64,000 nucleotides of DNA from Prinia subflava (Eukaryota > Chordata > Aves > Passeriformes > Cisticolidae), in the NCBI RefSeq assembly GCF_021018805.1, contig NC_086283.1:56968705-57032704 (forward strand), read 5' to 3'. Positions 13,380-27,024 of this stretch are shown here, piece by piece. The translations under genes were made by a program, and so were the position numbers. Position 1 is the first letter of the stretch, and the number at the start of each line of letters is the position of its first letter. The notes below the pieces were generated by a model, which saw only the letters and a program-made list of their open reading frames with translations, did not search any database and was not told the origin of the DNA.

Positions 13380-13605
13380 AGAAGAGTTTGTAACTGGGTA
13401 TACTGGATGGAGAAAAACACTGCAAGGGTTATCAGAAAGCAGAGCAGGGTCCAGCGTGGCTGTGAGGTCTCTCTTGGAGGTTGCTCTCAAGAACTGACTT
13501 GATAAGACTCAGGCCAATCTGTTCTGAACTCATAGGTGGTTGCTCTGAACAGGATGTTGGACTAGCATCCCTCCCCACCTGAATCATTCTGCTATTCTAA
13601 GAATA
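13380..13605 (+). mobile_element. Old CR1 3'-end fragment, plus strand
   Basis: The segment ends with a degenerate CR1 3' tail: GATGTTGGACTAGCATCC (compare GGTTGGACTAGATGACC in CR1), then CCTGAATCATTCTGCTATTCTA, which matches the decayed terminal ATTCTRTG units. The left boundary is vague, because similarity upstream of about 13,480 is weak. No coding remnant can be read. It looks older than the other CR1 copies. Confidence 0.55.
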
Positions 13606-16600
13606 CATATCAGAATCAAGTGATTTTTTTTCTCTCAAATAAAGACAAATATAAAATACACTGTACAGATTCCTGTAGCCTTGGCTACAAGATATTCAAG
13701 CACACTTAACTTCTTATTTCCACCTATGCTCAAACTCAATTGCAAAAATCACAAAAGAGTAAACAAGAGCTCCTCATACAAACATGGCATGCAGTTGTTT
13801 AACCTCACAGTGGACTCTACTTGAATGGCTTTAAGGGTTGACCTTTGCCTTGGTCTAAGCCTCCACAGAATTAACTTTAAATTTGCAAGACATTTGCAAG
13901 GGCACTTGTCCCAAAATTTCAGGACTGTCTGAGTCCCATCTCTTGAGGCAGCAAAATGCTTAGACTTCTGCTTCAGTCTGAGTCCTTAGCTAATATTTCA
14001 CTTTGAAGCAGGCACGCAGTTTCTTTGCTGATCTCAGGTTATACAAAGTGATGGTCTAGAAAAAGTGATACTTCTATACTATCTTGTTCAGTGGGAAGGG
14101 CAGATACAGCTTCAATACCTCAGTGAGCAGCTCCCCCAGAGCACCTGGAAATGCCTGGGCTGGATTTAGCTGGTATAGCACTGGAGCTGTCATTCACTGC
14201 AAAATCCTACATCAAGCCGAAGTTCTGCAAACCCAGAATTTGTGATGTGGAGTCGTGGTTTGCACTGCATCTGCGTCTTTCACTGGAATATAGTTGGTTT
14301 CCCACTTTTTCTCTGGAAGTGGGAAGGTCACTAGCTAGAATCAGTAAAGGCTCAAATACAAGGAAACTTTGCAGAGCCTGTAGGAGTTGAGTACACTCTG
14401 CAAAAATTACAGTCATTTATCTTCGTTAACAGTGCTGAGGATGTTGCACAAACTTGTAGGAAATTTCCATCCAGGGCAGAGAACAGCACTCCTCCCACCA
14501 CCTTGTGTTTTTATTGTAGCTCTTGCACGACACAAACTGTTACAAAATGACCCAGAGCTGCATCCCAGCACAGCAGCCAAAGGGATTGATGCCTCTTGTA
14601 ACTACAGCTCCCCGGGCCCTCTTACAAGGTGAAGGTCAACGCAAAGAGTGAACCAGCTCGTATCTGTTATATTTTACAATCTAGTTAAAAAACACTTGAA
14701 AGCCACTACAAAAGTTTGAACATTATTTTATGGGTTTATGATTTCTCAAGCTAATTTCAAAAGAGAAGGGGATGAAGGGCAAGGGAGTAGCTGACTCAGT
14801 TTTTGATTTTTGAACTCTCACAAATAGCAGTATGCTTTCCAAGGATTTTGATCCCTATTCCACCATCAAAATAAAACACCCACATTTTTGAAACTGCTCC
14901 ATCACCACCCTAAGGTATGTTCTTTGAAAACATAGAAAAATGGTGCATTCCACTTGTTTTGCTAGATATAGAGAATGAGTCTGAACACTTTGGTTTTAAC
15001 CAACCAGATGGGAACTGGGCATTCTGGAATATATTAAAAAAACATTTTCACGTAGGTTCAGCTGGGATTTTTGTTATCATTTCTGTGCTTCTCCCATTAC
15101 CTAGAGAAACTGAAAATGTGAAGAGAAAGATACTTTCAGTCTGTGAAGGCCAAAACCTTACTGGCAGAATTACTCGTTTGGGAGACTTTGCTGTCTTGGA
15201 AGCAATTGTGATTGTTTGGTATGACTCTAAGGCCACACGTCATTGTGGCGAACATAGTCAAATGATGGGGGTTTGTTTTCCTTTGCATCGAGAACTGATT
15301 TATCTCTGAGCTGTTTGCGTTTATTTTTCTGGAAATTTGCTAACGTATAACCCACGAAGCTGGTACATGCTGTTATTCAAATAATTCTTATTTTAAAGTG
15401 CTTCCTCCACTTTTAAGTGGCATCCACTTCATGTATTAGCAGATTCCTGTTCTGTTGGATCTACTCCCCTTATATTAACACTCTGCTCTGTTCCAATAAG
15501 GATTCATTGGTATCCTATGCAGATAGTTTAAATTATTTTAATGGTGGCAGGCGTGAGGCAGTATTAACTTTCTCACAATTGGGTGAATTTTTTCATAAAA
15601 GTTGAAATAACTTGCCAAAGCAGCTCTATTAAGCACACGGGCAAACATGAAAGCAGCTCAGTTCAACCAGGGATGAAAAAGAGGTCTTGGTGCAGCACTT
15701 CTAGTAGGAAATACCAACTGCATATATCAGGACAAAGCCTGCAGTTTCTGGATCCACTTTCTCCTACTTGTGGGAAAGGCTCCCACCCCCTGGTAACAGC
15801 ATTGCTTTCATTCCTGATCAGAACTGAGATGGGCAGGCAGTGCTCATCCCTTGCATAGCATCTGGCCCCAGTGGGCCAAGAACATGCCACTTCAAATTAG
15901 ATGCAGGTAATATAACCCTGAAGGTCAGGTTCACTAGACCTCCACAAGTGACGTAGATATCTGCCTGACTGAACTGATGCCCTAGGAATACATCACAGAT
16001 GACAGCTGCTGATTCTTGGTGAATGGAAAAGTGTCTTTCCTTGGACTGTGATTGCCAGTCCCACACACAGATCTGCCTTCCACCCACTGCCTCTATGTTG
16101 CTTTCTTGTCCACTTTTTCTCAGACATCATCAGTCTCTTCAAGATATCTGGCATCTCTAGAAAGGGCAGGATTGTTTCACCCTTGACAGCCTGCCTGGTG
16201 GGAGAGAGGAAGTTGTGGGAGGTCTGTATGGGAGTGGTACAGCAAGTCCATTGTCTCTGTGTCATTGTGCTTTAGGATTTCTGAAGGGCACCCAAAGGGG
16301 GTTTTCCCTGCCTAATGCATAGTCCTCCTAATTTAGGAAGTGAAACTTCTTACTACACCCTTATGTTGGAGGATTTCAAACCTGGAGGAGGAGCTGCGCT
16401 GATTCAATGCAAGCTTGAGAAAAAATCCTACCAGATAACAATGGTAGGACTCTCCTTTGCACCTTTCTTAATTAAAGCACTAGACTAATGTGGTGGAAAA
16501 TTGGATTATGTTCTGGGTCTCCACTAGTTTACTTTGGTACCTATAATCAAGTACTTCAAAAGAAATTTATGAAGGAATACAGCTCTCCCAACTGCCTTCC

Positions 16601-19600
16601 ATCTGGAAATGGAGCTAATCATGTATACCTTCTACTAGGTTTTTTGCCAGACTTTCAGAATACAGATTGAGGCATGCTTTAGGTTTAAGTAGCTCCCAGA
16701 ATTACTTGAACCTGATTTTTGGCTGAGGCCTTGCATTTTTAGTAGTGCAAATTAGTAATTTATCTCAATTTCAAGATTTTTTAAGACAGTGAAGGTCTGT
16801 GAAAAAAATAAGGAGATAGTCCTGCGCTCCTTACCCTTACCTTCCTGTCCCCAGCTGTTTGTTGGCATCTTTTACCAACCCTAGTGCCTATGCACATATG
16901 AGCAGGCAGGTCAGGGATCTGATCTGCCTCAAAAGTTAGAACTTACAGTCTCCCAGAATAGTTTTTCAGGGTTGGTTCTTTGTCACATTACTTTACTTGT
17001 TGTCAACACAAGGAGGGGACCAAAAACAGAAGCAGAAGGGCAATACAACCTTTTCAGAAACAGATTGCTGGATATCAGACTTAATTTTCACAAATAGAAT
17101 AACTTCAAATTCCTTCATGCCAACGAACATAAATAATTCCTGCTATGGAAAACCCATTTGTTTTCTTTGATTATTTCATACACAAACTGCATCAATGTGA
17201 ATTGGTCACACTGGTTATAGTTTTAGACCCCACTTTGAGCAATAGGAGTGTGTTCTTTTTGCTGTCGCGGTGCAGACCTTGGATTACCCAAAACTGTATC
17301 TCCTCAAACTCATATCACTTTTTCAGCATGTGCTTGGAAAAGAAAGTTGCATTGTCATACTCCTAAACACAGCATAGTAATCTGCCCCACAGTTCCTAAG
17401 TAGAAGCAAAGTATAAGATTCTACTGGCTGACAGAGATTATCTTCTGTTTTCTGTTTCAGGGAAAAAAAATGAGCAAAAATAAAGGTCATCTGTGTTTAT
17501 ATTAACTATACAAGAGTTCTACTATGTTTCGTAACAAACTTGGGTCATTATTTATCCACTTGTCCTTTGCATCACAACTTTCAACTCTGGGTTTGCTTAC
17601 CATGATCTTTCTAAAATCCGTAAACAGTGAGGGAGAAGTATTTCTACTTTTCTAAATAGAGCATTAGGTCATTTTATTATCAGAGAAATATAACACTGCC
17701 CATCTGTTGTTGTTGCACATGTGGAACAGAAGGCAGCCTCCTCCTAACCATTAATTATTTTGAGGAAGTCAATGCAGCAACTTTGCCATAAGGGCCCAGT
17801 TTCATTTCTGTTCTTCGTGGTAGCTTTCCCCACAGCCATCCGTGAGGTGTGGGTAGTGCTGTTCTAAGATTACACCCATTCACGCAAATCCCCAGCTAGC
17901 AACACACTCTTGGTACAACTTGCTTCGATTGTTTAAATTTTGTAATTGGAGCAAAGGTAGAGTTTAGTTTTTGCTGAGGACTTTAATTCATCTCTCAGTT
18001 CAAAATCAAGTTTGCATCTTCCTTGAAACCTCTGGAAAAGGTGAAATTCTTGTCTTCCTAACCCTGGAATATCATTATCTGTTAGATCACTATACTGCTT
18101 CCTGCAGCAAGATGTCTCTCTTGTTACTCTCATATACCATAATATACAGGAGATCAGTAATGAGAAATAGTAATTAACTAGATCCCAAAATCATACGTCC
18201 CTTTGTGGTTCACTGAAAACATATTCTTCCATGTCAAAAAGTGAAGAAAATGTTGAGGTAAACAGGTTCAGTCATAAAGTAAACAGAAATCCACTGTGGC
18301 TAGAAGCAACTCTCAGCAGGCATTGTATTTCTACAAAGCATCAAAGTATCTGTGCAGTGCTTAGCAAAGTTTGCTAGTTCTTGCAAGTGCTACAGTAGTG
18401 CAGAAACAGAAGATGTTATTTTATACAGATAAATACAACTAAGGAGGTATCAAGTGTTTTTGTCCCCTCTTGAGTTTAGGTAAAAGAGCAACTACATGTG
18501 AACTTACTGCAACCTCATATGAAGTGACCTTTTATATACGATTCTTCCCAGTACCCACCATCTCCCCTTTGCTGTACTAGCTTCTTCAGGCACATCTTGT
18601 GCCCTGAGGAATCATCACCTCCACCACATGAATAACTTGCTGCGTTTGTCTGTCTAAGCATCATGAAGACTTATACTGAAAATTTCCAGCAAAATTAAAT
18701 TATCAGATTACTCTACTGAAAGTGTAAAATAAGACACAGCTTGGGGTACCACTTGAGTGTCTGTGGGGTCTCTTTTTTTGTCAGGATGCCTCAGAGAACA
18801 TTATACTCTGCAACACACTGAGGCTAGCCTGGATCATGGAATTTTCTGGGATGGTTGTGCTGGAGTGGAGGCTGATATTTTGGTTTAGTTTGAGGAGAGA
18901 TTTGCCAGGGATTCTCTCTGGCAAAACTGTGATCTTCTAGGAAATTGTGATGTTTAAGAAGTCCCAAACCTCTTTTAGGTGTCCTCTAAGAAATTTTTCA
19001 GCAGGAAGTATCAGCATGGAAAAGAAAGACTGAAAAATATTTGATGGGCCAGCAGCATTCCCCAGACAACATTATAAGAAAGCTTGTAATAGAATGACTA
19101 TTCCATTATTATACATTATTTAAAAAGGAATGTAGACCCAAGTAGACCAGTTGGATTAGGGTAATTTTTCTTTAAAGATCAGCTGGATGGGAATATTCCA
19201 GGTTTATATCAAAATATCTATTCGATGTATGTAGGTGAACCTACATCAGGACATAGCTTTGTACATTTTCATGCAGTAAGGACAACTTCCTCTATTGCTT
19301 TATACAAATAAATCACATGCATGATCAATACAACAAATAAGGTACTTGAAACAAGCAAAAGAAGTTTAGAAGACAGCACTCACTGGGAAGCTACACAGAT
19401 CCTCTCATGAAGAAATGAAGGGGACAGAAATGGGAAGACAGGTGATTTCAGAATTGCTCTATAGTTGAGAAGTATTCTTTTCTCCTGGGAAAAGAATGCA
19501 TCATCTTCCTCTTGCTGCAAAAGGAGGAATATGCTCTTAGCTTGAGGAAAATGAGAACTACAATGAGACTCAGCCCTGTACAAATACCTTAGACAGATTA

Positions 19601-19906
19601 GCCTGGGTTGACCCCTGCTCATACTGCCTGATGCTCATCTACTGTGATTAAAATCCAAACTAGAGGCTAGTTTAATCCATATGCACCCTTCCATGACACC
19701 ACTGATGTACATGCTTTAAGAACCCTATCCTAATCACTGAGAATTTTATGAGCAGGATCTGGCCAAAACCGAATTTTCCTGGGAAAACAATTTTCTTTTT
19801 TGGGGTCTTACTGTAGGTAACTCTTTTGTCCCTGTATGTATAAATAATTTTCAATGTGAAGACTGCCTGAGTTGTTTCAATGTCCTGGAGAAGAATGATT
19901 CTTTTC

Positions 19907-19925
19907 TTTTTTTTTTTTTTTTTTT
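19907..19925. repeat. Poly-T run
   Basis: An uninterrupted run of 19 T. No retrocopy is recognisable next to it. Confidence 0.9.
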
Positions 19926-22900
19926 AATTTATGTAATTTCTAATGACCCATAACAGTTTCCATGGGCTTGGATGACTTTTAATGTATTAAAAAAAGATAG
20001 TAATGTACAAATAAAATGCAAGTTCAGGCTAAATTTTTTGTTTTCTTTTGTCTTGATGTGTGTGCATGTGGCTGTGATTAAGGCTTCGCATGAACCAGAA
20101 TGCAGGTTAGATGACTTCTAAGTGTGTTAGTACTGTAAAATATATTCTCAGTTCTCAGTTATAATCCCCCATAAGCAATGGCTGCATATTTCATGTAGCA
20201 GCAAGGACAACCATAAAATATGTGCTATATTCAGACAGTGCATTACCTTAAACTAGATGCCATTGCAAACACAATTAATGTCTCCTTCTTCTACTCCCTG
20301 TCTCAGATTGGTGTGTCTTTCATCCAAACAGCTTGTTACATTTTACAGAAGTTCTTTAGCCTAAATCCTAGCTCCACCTTATTCACCTGGGGAGTGTAGG
20401 CTGTGCATGTTTTCATACCAATCATACAATACAATTTAATGGAAGTTTAGCCCTGAGATCTTTGGTGGGTATCTTAAATGTTATATTTTCTCTTACCTAT
20501 GTAGCTAACAATAATTTTTGTGTGAGATACACTGGACGTATCTCTGTCGGTTTCACAAAGGCCAGCTTGCCTCTAGAATGCTCCTCCCAAAAAAGTCTGG
20601 GCAGAGGAACCGACTAATCCTACCATGATTTTCCTCCAGGAGATGTTTGTGCTTAACCCTACCCTCTTCTAAACCCCCATTACACAGCTCTGTATCAGCA
20701 GCAGCACTACTTCCAAAAATGGGAGTACTGCTAAAGGCAAGGCAAAGTTTTTCCAGCAATCTTACATTTCTAATCTTCTAAGGGGGCTTTATGAAACATG
20801 TAGTAACTATATAATAAAATATCTGTAAAGTAATAGAGCAGTAGTAAAGTAAATTGGAGTAGGAATGAGCTAGGTTTTTGCAGGTAAGCAAAGAGACTAT
20901 AAAATAGGAGGAAATAGAATGAAGGTCACCATTTTTTTATCGGAAATCTAGTCCAGAGCTCCAAATCCATTTTCACAAGGACAAAAATATATGTGTGACA
21001 CGTGAGGAAATGAACTCTTCAGGGTGTGCTTTGGGAGTGCTCTAGGACAGAGGCATTTTGGAAAGAGGTGATAATGGCCTTAAAAGGGCAGTGATGAGAT
21101 TGTGGAACTCCTGTGTGTGGGTTCTGGAAAAAAGATATATTTGAAAATCAAAGAGCTCTTGGAAAATGTGAGCAGCTAAGCTAATTGTAGACACTTGGAA
21201 AATGGAAAGATGATGCCTTTTTTTCTTTATTTTTAAATAGGAGCTTTTGTAATCTGGCTTCTGTTCAAAGCACAAGGAAATATGTCTTGATTTCTGTGTC
21301 TGTTGTGTGCACTCTTCACAATCACAACCTGCAAAGCTAAAATAAAGAAAATCACTGGAAGGTAAAACGAAAATATGCCAAAATACTGCTTATCAGTCAT
21401 TAGGAAGTGGCTTTTTTTGTGGATGGGTCCATACTGCTATTTCTATTTTTATCCATCCATCAAACAGAAGCTTAGGAAATACTCATGTATCTAACAGACA
21501 AAGATATCAGCTAGTAAACTTAAGTTGTAACTTCAAATTGTAGTAATTAAAATAATATAAATTATGGGGAAACTGCCAAAAGATGGCTTCAGAGTCCATT
21601 ACCAGCTCCAGTAGACCCACGGTAGACAACGCTTTATGCTGATTTGATGTATGCAATGCCTGGTGTCATTTTAACTGAGGTTATAGCATTTCTATTATAT
21701 ATCTGACCAGATTCCATCTGAAATCCAGACTTCTTGTTCCAGTCAACACTCATCATCTGGAAGTAGTAACTCTGTGAAAATGGTGCTATATGGTAGTGTT
21801 TCAGAGACAGTTCTTTATCTGAATCAACGCATGAATAATTTCTTTGTTTCATGTTTTGTTTCAAGGAATCAAGAAGAACCTAAAAGACTCTGAACTTGCT
21901 ATGAAATATCTCCATACTATTGGTCACTAAGATCTACTGCAAGACCCATTCTTTTTATCTAAGGCTGATGAAGAACTAGACAGAGGGTTTAAATTGAAAA
22001 CAGAAATTTGTATGCTTCTTCTCTGCAGTTGTGGCAAAGTTTTTTTCCAGCTCTCATTGTTTTTCTATTATGTTTATTGCAGGACAGCCCTTCTGTTGAT
22101 AACAGTGCCAGTTTTGTCTTAAACAGTGATGTGGTTATCTGTTGCACTTGTGTTTGGTGAAAATTAATGATATCCTAAAGTGAATCTTGCTTTATACTGC
22201 ACTTATATTTGCTACTTAATGCTGGAAAGCATGATTCATAAGTTGTAGACCTGAAATCCTCTTTGAAAGGAAAGCACAATCTTGCATAGACAGTTTTCTT
22301 TGGTTGGTATAGCATCTTCCTGTGATCTGTGGGACTCACATCTCGTTATGTCCTTTGGCAGGCAGGAGCTGTTCTGATACATAATGGACTTCAATTTCGT
22401 GCCAGAAGCAAACAGTAGACAGCAACAGGGAGAAGGCTCTAGAAAGTAACACAGTGCTGTCCAGAATCTTACCTGCTTTACCTGTCCAGAAAGAGCTATC
22501 ACACACAAAGTCTTTATCACCACTGTCTTTCCTGAGCTTTAGCAGCTCTTGAGACACTTAGTAAAAACACCACAATATACTGAAAAAGCCAGAAGAAATC
22601 TACAACACTGAGTCTAGAACTGATTTCTTGAATCACATTTGAAAACTGTAGTTTAGTCAGCAGAAGATCTCGGTACACAAGCCATATCCTTGTCTTTTTC
22701 TTCCTTCGTTTAGGCCAACAATTAATCATGGCACAAGGGGTAAATGAGTGGGGGATTTCAGTGTAAACTGTGCTGGTGGACTGGTAAACATTTCTGGTAT
22801 TGTTGCAAATAACCAACACAAGTGTAAGGAATGGAAGTTTAGCTTTAGGCCTGTATGTTTACCATTACGATTTTAAACTGTTTATAAGAAGAAGAGTGCT

Positions 22901-23191
22901 TTAAATGTTCCTGAGGAGGTGGGCAAAACCACAGGGCTGCTAAGGGTTTAACTGAGATAAAGTGTTTGCCTTAAGATTCAGAGAAACGTGGTCATTTTGC
23001 AGGCATGGTTTGTCATTTAAAACATTGCTGTTGACATTGTGTTGTGACACCATCCTAAAACATTTATGGTAACTCCAGAAATGAGGTGTATTAGGAGCTA
23101 GAAGGCAACATCTGGTTTCTTCCTTATCACTGTGTCCTCAAACAGCTAATTCAGAGTTTTCCATGTAAAATAACAGTGAAATCTCATCAAC

Positions 23192-23233
23192 ATCCCTCCA
23201 CCCTCTTCCCCCCCCCCACCCTCTCCACCCCCC
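23192..23233. repeat. C-rich pyrimidine tract
   Basis: CCCTCCACCCTCTTCC-type sequence with runs of up to nine C. The opposite strand is G-run-rich. Confidence 0.8.
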
Positions 23234-25607
23234 TATTTTTATTGGAGATGTTAAGACGTGGATTTAAGTGTCTTTCAATGCAGCCCTAGATCCAGGATGC
23301 ATAGCAGTAGGTGAAAGTGTCTGTTCATGGTGAGCAATATAAAGTTGACTGGAGTTTTCCACTACGTAAGCCACTGGATAAAAGTAAGGTGGATCTGGGT
23401 GCTGTTTTCCTGAATGCTGGAAACCGGATGTGCCACCTCCTACATGTCTGCCAAGAGACCTGGTCTGGCAGCTGCCTTCCATGTTGGGTACCTTGGAGTC
23501 CATAGCTCAAATTCTTCCTCTGCATGACAGGGGACAAAACAGCTCTTATCACCATCAAGAGTTCTCCAAGAGATCAGGAACATGTTCTGGTTTGAGATTA
23601 TTTTCTATCCTGTTTAATCCTGCAGAGTAAACTAGGAATCTCTAACTGGATTATACAGTGCTGGTATGGGACAGCAAAGACCTTGGTTCCAGTCAGTGTT
23701 CCAAGGTATTTTTAAACATCCTGTGAGGTTTGGCACCCTGACTTAGGATTTGTAAACATGTGATGATGGCAAGTCAGAAACCAAGCTTTGCTGCCAAAAC
23801 AGGTGGGGAAGGACATTAGAAAGACGAAGTTCCTCACCTTGGTGAAAGGAATCTTCACAGTTCTGGTCAACCTCCACTCAGCAGCAGTCCACAGTAGCCT
23901 GCTGTTACCTGAGGAGGAGCTTTCACCTTGAGACCATACAGCAGAAAAGGACAAATACTTAGCTTGTGACTAAGACAGCCTGAAGTTAAAAAAAAATAGA
24001 ATGAAAATAATTTTTTGTTGTTGTTGTTTTTATTTGGTAAAACTGAGTGCTCCAAAAGTGCATTTCAGGCTGACATCTGAGTTTATTAGCAAGAGGAACA
24101 CAAGGACGAATGTAAACAAGACAGCTGTCTTCACCTGGGAACGCTCTCTCACTTATTAACATGCTGATCTGATTGCTTTTTTTGTTAGGATGGTACAAAG
24201 AAGGCTATTTCACCATGGTAAACTTCTACAGCACTGAACTGCCAACAAATTACATGTCTATTTGAACAATCTTTAATTTCAATAAAACAGACCAACTATG
24301 AAGGAAAAGGCCACCATCCTTATCCCATGTCATTGGTTTTGCTCTTTAACCTTGTCTTCTCCACAGCTAGATCCGATGCCTGTCTTTTTCTGCATGTACT
24401 ACTCAGAAGGGACCACGTAATTGTGTGTGACTTTCATGTGCGAGTGGGTGTAGCCTCTCTCACGCTGCCCTGAAATCAGCCCTCACCAGCTGGTGTTTTG
24501 CTGTCAGCAAACGTCTTTCTGGATTGCACTACTGAAGAGTCTGCAGTCTTCACTGTATTCATCCTTCCTTTGTCCCTGAGCCTCAAACACATTTTAGAGA
24601 GTTATTTCCCAAGCTTTTGACCAGTATCCAACCCATTAAACTTCCTAAGTATCGCAGATGCTCTGTTACTGAAGCAGTATGTAGGAAAATATATTCCATG
24701 TCATGGAGCATCTCCCATGAAATGAGGAAAACGTTGATAAACTGGAGAAGGAAGATGCCCTTAACATAAATGATTTGAGGTAGACATGACCTCTGCCAAG
24801 TTCCTGGAGGAATTCCTCTGATTTAGAAACTCTGTCAATGAGGGCCCTCTAAACAACCCAAAGCTTGCTCGGGACCATCTTGGATGGAAAATATAGTTTA
24901 GTCTGTATCACACAGATGCTTTTCAAGTCATTATAAATTATTTTAATGTAGGAGTAGTCCTTCAAGACCATGCTACGTGGGTCAGTATTTAGACTGAGCA
25001 GTTAGATTTTACTTTTCAACTCTTGACTCCAGCTTTGGTAGTAATGGAGTGTTTTCTAGCTGCTGTAAATGTGGGGGGTTATTTGATTTGCCAAGCTTAC
25101 TTTAGCTGATGAGCTGATGAGGAAGAACTATCAGTGCAGTTATAAACAATCCGTCATAAACATATAGCTAACGTCTACCTAGAACACAGACCGCAGACCT
25201 GGAAACACTGCTGAGATCATAGCCAGACCCATAGCAATATGATTGCAAGAAAAAGACAATTAATTACTGACTGAGAGGTTCAGTTAGCAGTAATAAAACA
25301 TGCCTCTTTATATAGCAAAATACCAGCTTAATTATCTCTGATATAAAGGACAGTTGTATGTGTCTAATGGCCTCTGATCCTTCCTGGAGGGAAAGACAGT
25401 TTATTGTTTGCTCATTCCAATTATCTGTTGAAATAACCTGGAATCATCAATTCTGTTCTTACTTTCCTTTCTTTCTCTTGAAATTAAAAATAATTTAAAA
25501 AATCTACTTGTCCAGACATTTATATATGAAGTTTTGCTGAAGAAAAACATATTCTAGTTTAGAAAATTCGTATCCTAAAATTCATAACTCTAAAAAGACA
25601 CGTATCA

Positions 25608-25735
25608 ATTTATGTATAAATTTACATTTATATACAAATATATCTGTGTATGTACATATAAAAGTACAAAGTAACATATACATACATGCAATATATGTGC
25701 TTTTATACACACACACTCTCACGTGTGCATCCACA
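25608..25735. repeat. AT-rich segment with TATA/ACAC microsatellite-like units
   Basis: Dense alternating purine-pyrimidine steps (TATATACAAATATATC, ACATATACATACATGC, ACACACACTCTCAC). It has low complexity without a perfect repeat unit. Confidence 0.6.
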
Positions 25736-26087
25736 TTACCACTCTGATAGTCATAGTAGTCATTCTCTGAGAAAAATCACATGAAGAACTTTCAAACTGG
25801 CAGTCATCTTTAAAAATACTCTCTTCTCAGAGTACAGTGGTACACTAGCGGAAGGATGGACTCAGCTCATTTTGTGAATGAGCTTTGGTCTCAAACTCCT
25901 CATGGTGAGAATTTGCCTGTATGATCTCTCCATTGTCTTACCAATAAAGCCTGCAAAAATAAAAAGTTTATCAACAGCACTGCATTGAACCTGCAGGTGA
26001 GCCCATGCCAAGGGCAGGGAATATTAGAGGATCTGAGTTTATTTTAGACTGTGGATCACAAAAAGAAAGCAGAATACCTGGAAGATC

Positions 26088-26091
<4 letters not shown>

Positions 26092-26120
<29 letters not shown>
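26092..26120. repeat. Poly-A run (29 A)
   Basis: An uninterrupted run of 29 A about 100 bp upstream of a plus-strand CR1 copy. CR1 does not use a poly-A tail, so this is an independent microsatellite or the tail of an unrecognised retrocopy on the left. Confidence 0.95.
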
Positions 26121-26122
<2 letters not shown>

Positions 26123-26221
26123 TAATGTAAAATATTATGGAATAGAGTCAGACATTGATGCATAAGCCCATGGAGTACGTATGAGGTTAGTAAGTTTGAG
26201 CTTACAGAGAAAGAAAAGTGG

Positions 26222-27024
26222 GAGGGACCCAATGAAAATCAAGAGAGACAAATGCAGATCCCTGCACTTGGGGAGGAACAATCCCAGGCACCAGCACAGG
26301 CTGGGGGAGACCTGCTGGAAAGCAGCTCTGTGGAGAAGGACTTGGGGGTCCTGGTGGACAATACGCTGTCCATGAGCCAGCAGTGTGTCCTGGGGGCCAG
26401 GAAGGCCAATGGGATCTTGGAGTGCATTAGGAAGAGCATTGCCTGCTGGTCAAGGGAGGTGATCCTGGCCCTCTGCTCAGCCCTGGTGAGGCACATCTGG
26501 AGTGCTGTGTCCAGTGCTGGGCTCCTCAGGACAAGAGAGATGTGGAGGTCCTAGAGTGGTTGCAGAGGAGGACTATGAAGGTGATTGGGACTGTATTTGT
26601 GTATGAAGCTTCACTTGTGTATAAGCTTCACTTATGAAGAAAAGCTGAGGGAGCTGGGCCTGTTCAACCTTAAGAAGAGATGTCTGAGAGGGGACCTTAT
26701 CTATGCATACAAGTATCTGAAGAGAGAGTGTTGAGACAATGGAGCCAGCCTCATTTCGGTGGTCTTCAGCAACAGGGCCAGTGGGCATAAACTGAAACAC
26801 AAGAACTTCTATATGAAGATGAGGAAAATCTTTATTTTGAGAGTGATAGAGCACTGGAACAGACTGATCAGAAAATTTGAGGAGTCTCTTCTTCTGCAGA
26901 TGCTCAAAACCCTGGATACAACCCTGAGCAGTCTGCTTAGATGAACTGGCTCTAGCAGGGGGATTAGACTAGACATCTACAGAGACCCCTTCCAACCCCA
27001 GCCATTCCGTGACTTTGTGATTCT
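26222..27024 (+). mobile_element. CR1 LINE, 5'-truncated, plus strand, about 0.8 kb
   Basis: The element starts inside the C-terminal part of ORF2: KCRSLHLGRNNPRHQHRLG is read from about 26,247, followed by a frameshift into DLLESSSVEKDLGVLVDN and ANGILECIRKSIA. Further decayed pieces of the C-terminus and the 3' UTR follow, ending in GGGGATTAGACTAGACATCT and CCATTCCGTGACTTTGTGATTCTG, the characteristic CR1 3' end. The WSAVSSAGLLRTRE segment is nearly identical to the one in the copy at 47,451-48,113, which suggests the same or a sister subfamily. Frameshifts make it non-functional. Confidence 0.95.

Larger units (their letters stand above)
13606..26091. other. Gene-poor unique sequence
   Basis: About 12.5 kb with no recognisable exon, RNA gene or long repeat. 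It includes a poly-T run at 19,907-19,925, a C-rich patch at 23,192-23,233, a (TTG)n stretch near 24,012-24,028 and an AT-rich, AC/AT-microsatellite-like segment at 25,608-25,735. The largest open frame (14,917-15,309 +, 130 codons) has no recognised domain. Best read as intronic. Confidence 0.55.
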
